A DNA stretch of 7,110 nt. It comes from Planctomycetaceae bacterium UBA2671. GTDB lineage: Bacteria; Planctomycetota; Planctomycetia; Planctomycetales; Planctomycetaceae. The stretch spans positions 1-7,110 of the forward strand of contig DEML01000033.1 of assembly GCA_002359185.1 (NCBI GenBank). The letters are read 5' to 3'. Below, piece after piece: positions 5,627 through 7,110 of this stretch (position 1 is the first letter of the stretch; every line of letters begins with the position of its first letter). The translations under genes and the position numbers were made by a program. The notes beneath the pieces were generated by a model. That model was not told the origin of the DNA, searched no databases, and worked only from the letters and a program-made list of their open reading frames with translations.

Positions 5627-6928
5627 ATGTCTGAGACGACGATCATATCACTGGATCAACTGCGGGCAGGAGTCATTTTGCCTTCGCCAATCTTTGATGG
5701 TCAGCATGAGAATCTGCTGCTGATCGGCAAAGGGGTTCAGGTGACCCAACAGAATCTGAATCGTCTGGCTGCTCGTGGAATCGGCAGTGTCGCGATCGAA
5801 AGTTCGTATGCCGATCAGATTCGCATTCCACAAGGAACATCTCTCAAAAGTATCGAGAGAATTCTCAAGCCAAAACCAGCGTATCATTCCAATAAAACGC
5901 TTCGTACTGAATGCCCGGAGACCTCTCCTCTTTCGCAACAAATCAACAGGCCCCACACTCTTGAGTACGATGAATCCTGTGTCACCGAGTTCAAAGCCAA
6001 GCGAGCGGCAGCCGGGGCAACACTTGCTCATTTCCTGCAGAATACGGAATCTTCCGGCAAGCGAGAAGGTAGACAGATTCGCGGATTGGCAGTTGACTCC
6101 ATTGAAAGTTTGATGGTTGATATGGATTTATTTGTCAAACTGGCGATCGATCCCACAGAACTGACTGACGAAAATAGTCATTGCGTTCGTGTTTCTGAAC
6201 TGGCCATGGCGATTGCTTCAGTATTGGAATACTCTCGGAGTAAAATTGAAGAACTTGGGATTGGTTGTCTAATCTATAAAGCAGCAGAAAATCGCAAAGT
6301 CGATCGACTTTCTCAACAACAGAAATCCAGTGAAAAAGAACCGAGTGGCTTGCAGCAAAATCCGAATCACCTCTACGAAGCACTCGAAGCGATAACCGAT
6401 TTGCCGATTGGTGCCCGACAGGTGGCCTATCAGATTCACGAGCGATGGGACGGCAGTGGTTCTCCGCGTCAACGATTTGGAAATCAAATCCACCCTCTGG
6501 CAAGAATCGCCGGTGTGGCTGATGAATATGTCGCTTTAACAACTCATCAGGATCATCGAAAAGCGGTCGAACCTTATCAGGCCATTGAGATTATGCTGGA
6601 TCTGGCCAGGAATCGGAAATTTGAACCGAAAGTCATCAAAGCACTCTTACAGGCCGTTTGCCTCTATCCACTCGGCTCTTACGTTCAGCTCAATGATGGT
6701 ACGATTGCAATAGTCGTTCGGACCAATCTCGAAGCTTACGATAAGCCGGTCGTCAAAATGCTCTACGATTCGAAAGGTCACAAAATGCCTACCAGCAGTA
6801 TTGATCTTTCAATCGTGACTCGATTGCATGTGTCTCAGGCAGTCAACAGTGAACGCGTTCGGAATTTGTCGAACGGATCATCTGAATTCCGGGAGAATCT
6901 GCTGGAACTTGAGTTTGCAAAGTGCTGA
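5627..6928 (+). CDS. Degenerate HD-GYP-domain protein with DUF3391-like N-terminus
   Basis: This 433-residue cytoplasmic protein begins with a small beta-rich domain (about 6-60: ISLDQLRAGVILPSPIFD, LLLIGKGVQVT, LAARGIGSVAIE) like those in front of many HD-GYP proteins. A polar linker follows (about 85-155), then an HD-GYP-related domain (about 176-345). Recognisable parts are SHCVRVSELAMAIA (H185), H248, HERWDGSGSP (271-280), RIAGVADEY (D299) and the helix FEPKVIKAL. A C-terminal part (346-395, YPLGSYVQLNDGTIAIVV and IDLS) is common after such domains. Active HD-GYP enzymes hydrolyse c-di-GMP at a metal centre. Here the HD dyad is replaced by Y217-K218, the first H of HHE by I270, GYP by GSP, and the D of YDAL by V302; residues 220-246 are a glutamine- and serine-rich stretch in place of the usual loop. 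Loss of catalysis, with possible ligand or protein binding, is inferred. AAAAGG (5613-5618) is the ribosome site. Confidence 0.85.
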   Translation: MSETTIISLDQLRAGVILPSPIFDGQHENLLLIGKGVQVTQQNLNRLAARGIGSVAIESSYADQIRIPQGTSLKSIERILKPKPAYHSNKTLRTECPETSPLSQQINRPHTLEYDESCVTEFKAKRAAAGATLAHFLQNTESSGKREGRQIRGLAVDSIESLMVDMDLFVKLAIDPTELTDENSHCVRVSELAMAIASVLEYSRSKIEELGIGCLIYKAAENRKVDRLSQQQKSSEKEPSGLQQNPNHLYEALEAITDLPIGARQVAYQIHERWDGSGSPRQRFGNQIHPLARIAGVADEYVALTTHQDHRKAVEPYQAIEIMLDLARNRKFEPKVIKALLQAVCLYPLGSYVQLNDGTIAIVVRTNLEAYDKPVVKMLYDSKGHKMPTSSIDLSIVTRLHVSQAVNSERVRNLSNGSSEFRENLLELEFAKC

Positions 6929-6970
6929 ACCATCGACCATGAAACTTCGATTAACAGCCGAACTGAATTA

Positions 6971-6997
6971 CTATCAGCTGAAGCCGATAGGTTTTTT
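6971..6997 (+). terminator. Probable intrinsic terminator of the HDOD/HD-GYP-like unit
   Basis: CTATC (6971-6975) pairs with GATAG (6986-6990). An A-C mismatch and inner GC/GC pairs lead to a TGAA tetraloop (6979-6982). TTTTTT follows at 6992-6997 after one G. It lies 42 bases after the stop codon at 6928, in the right place to end the transcript. Confidence 0.6.
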
Positions 6998-7001
6998 GGC
7001 C

Positions 7002-7032
7002 GTGAGCTTCGGACTGAAGTCCTTTCGCTCAC
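7002..7032 (+). other. Two-tier hairpin with TGAA loop
   Basis: GTGAGC (7002-7007) pairs perfectly with GCTCAC (7027-7032). Inside, after a TTC/TTTC internal loop, GGAC (7011-7014) pairs with GTCC (7019-7022) around TGAA (7015-7018). It begins four bases after the T-tract of the terminator. Ten perfect pairs in 31 bases outside a recognised gene suggest structured RNA, on either strand. Confidence 0.45.
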
Positions 7033-7035
7033 ATG

Positions 7036-7056
7036 CCAAGTTATTATTATCCTTGG
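7036..7056 (+). other. Short hairpin with AT-rich loop
   Basis: CCAAG (7036-7040) pairs with CTTGG (7052-7056) across an 11-base loop made of TTA repeats, three bases after the two-tier hairpin. It is weak alone and noted because it continues a run of hairpins. Confidence 0.25.
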
Positions 7057-7081
7057 ACAAATTTGAACCCACATTGAAAAG

Positions 7082-7107
7082 AACCTGAAGGTTTCGCCTG
7101 AAGGCGA
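7082..7107. repeat. Two abutting hairpins, both with TGAA loops
   Basis: AACC-TGAA-GGTT (7082-7093) is immediately followed by TCGCC-TGAA-GGCGA (7094-7107), so CCTGAAGG occurs twice, at 7084-7091 and 7097-7104. On the minus strand the first-named hairpin is followed by C and TTTT (7081-7077). The pair could therefore be the terminator of a minus-strand gene to the right of the window. The right edge cuts the region, so the array may continue. Confidence 0.4.
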
Positions 7108-7110
7108 GGG

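Noticed and set aside
6939..7088. 49-codon plus-strand ORF (MKLRLTAELN...) after the HD-GYP-like gene
   Set aside because: It has no Shine-Dalgarno, begins ten bases after the previous stop, and runs straight through a probable terminator with T6 and three further hairpins. The composition looks incidental. Structured non-coding sequence is a better reading.

Overview
The window reads as ordinary chromosomal DNA of a Gram-negative-like bacterium, with no mobile element, CRISPR array, tRNA or rRNA visible. A planctomycete (Planctomycetota) is my best guess. The hints are moderate GC (near 50% by eye), patchy Shine-Dalgarno use, a secreted right-handed beta-helix protein, and stand-alone HDOD and degenerate HD-GYP proteins side by side. 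None of this is decisive for taxonomy.

Layout: (1) positions 1-137, minus strand, hold the N-terminal 45 codons of an unrecognised protein that runs off the left edge. (2) 138-758 is a long AT-rich divergent intergenic region with a 7-bp dyad, several weak hairpins and a plausible promoter for the next gene. (3) 759-2033 encodes a secreted beta-helix protein, followed by a candidate 33-residue ORF overlapping its stop codon as ATGA, with a good Shine-Dalgarno. (4) 2193-3056 is endonuclease IV (nfo) with all nine zinc ligands. (5) 3111-4400 is a type II NADH:quinone oxidoreductase (ndh), followed by a terminator-like hairpin and another 33-residue ORF that competes with it. (6) 4605-5510 is an HDOD protein. 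(7) 5627-6928 is an HD-GYP-related protein whose HD dyad and part of its HHE motif are lost. (8) 6929-7110 contains a probable intrinsic terminator and three further hairpins, all four capped by the same TGAA tetraloop.

How the genes fit together: nfo and ndh are same-strand neighbours 54 bases apart and may be co-transcribed. DNA base-damage repair next to a flavin-dependent respiratory enzyme is compatible with an oxidative link, but that is inference. The HDOD and HD-GYP-like genes are 116 bases apart on the same strand with no strong terminator between them. They probably form a two-gene signalling unit, in which the HD-GYP-like member looks more like a sensor or binding protein than an active cyclic-di-GMP phosphodiesterase. 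I see no clear new defence or mobile system. The most unusual signals are the TGAA-capped hairpin series at the right end, the degenerate HD-GYP, and the small ORFs attached to the ends of larger genes.
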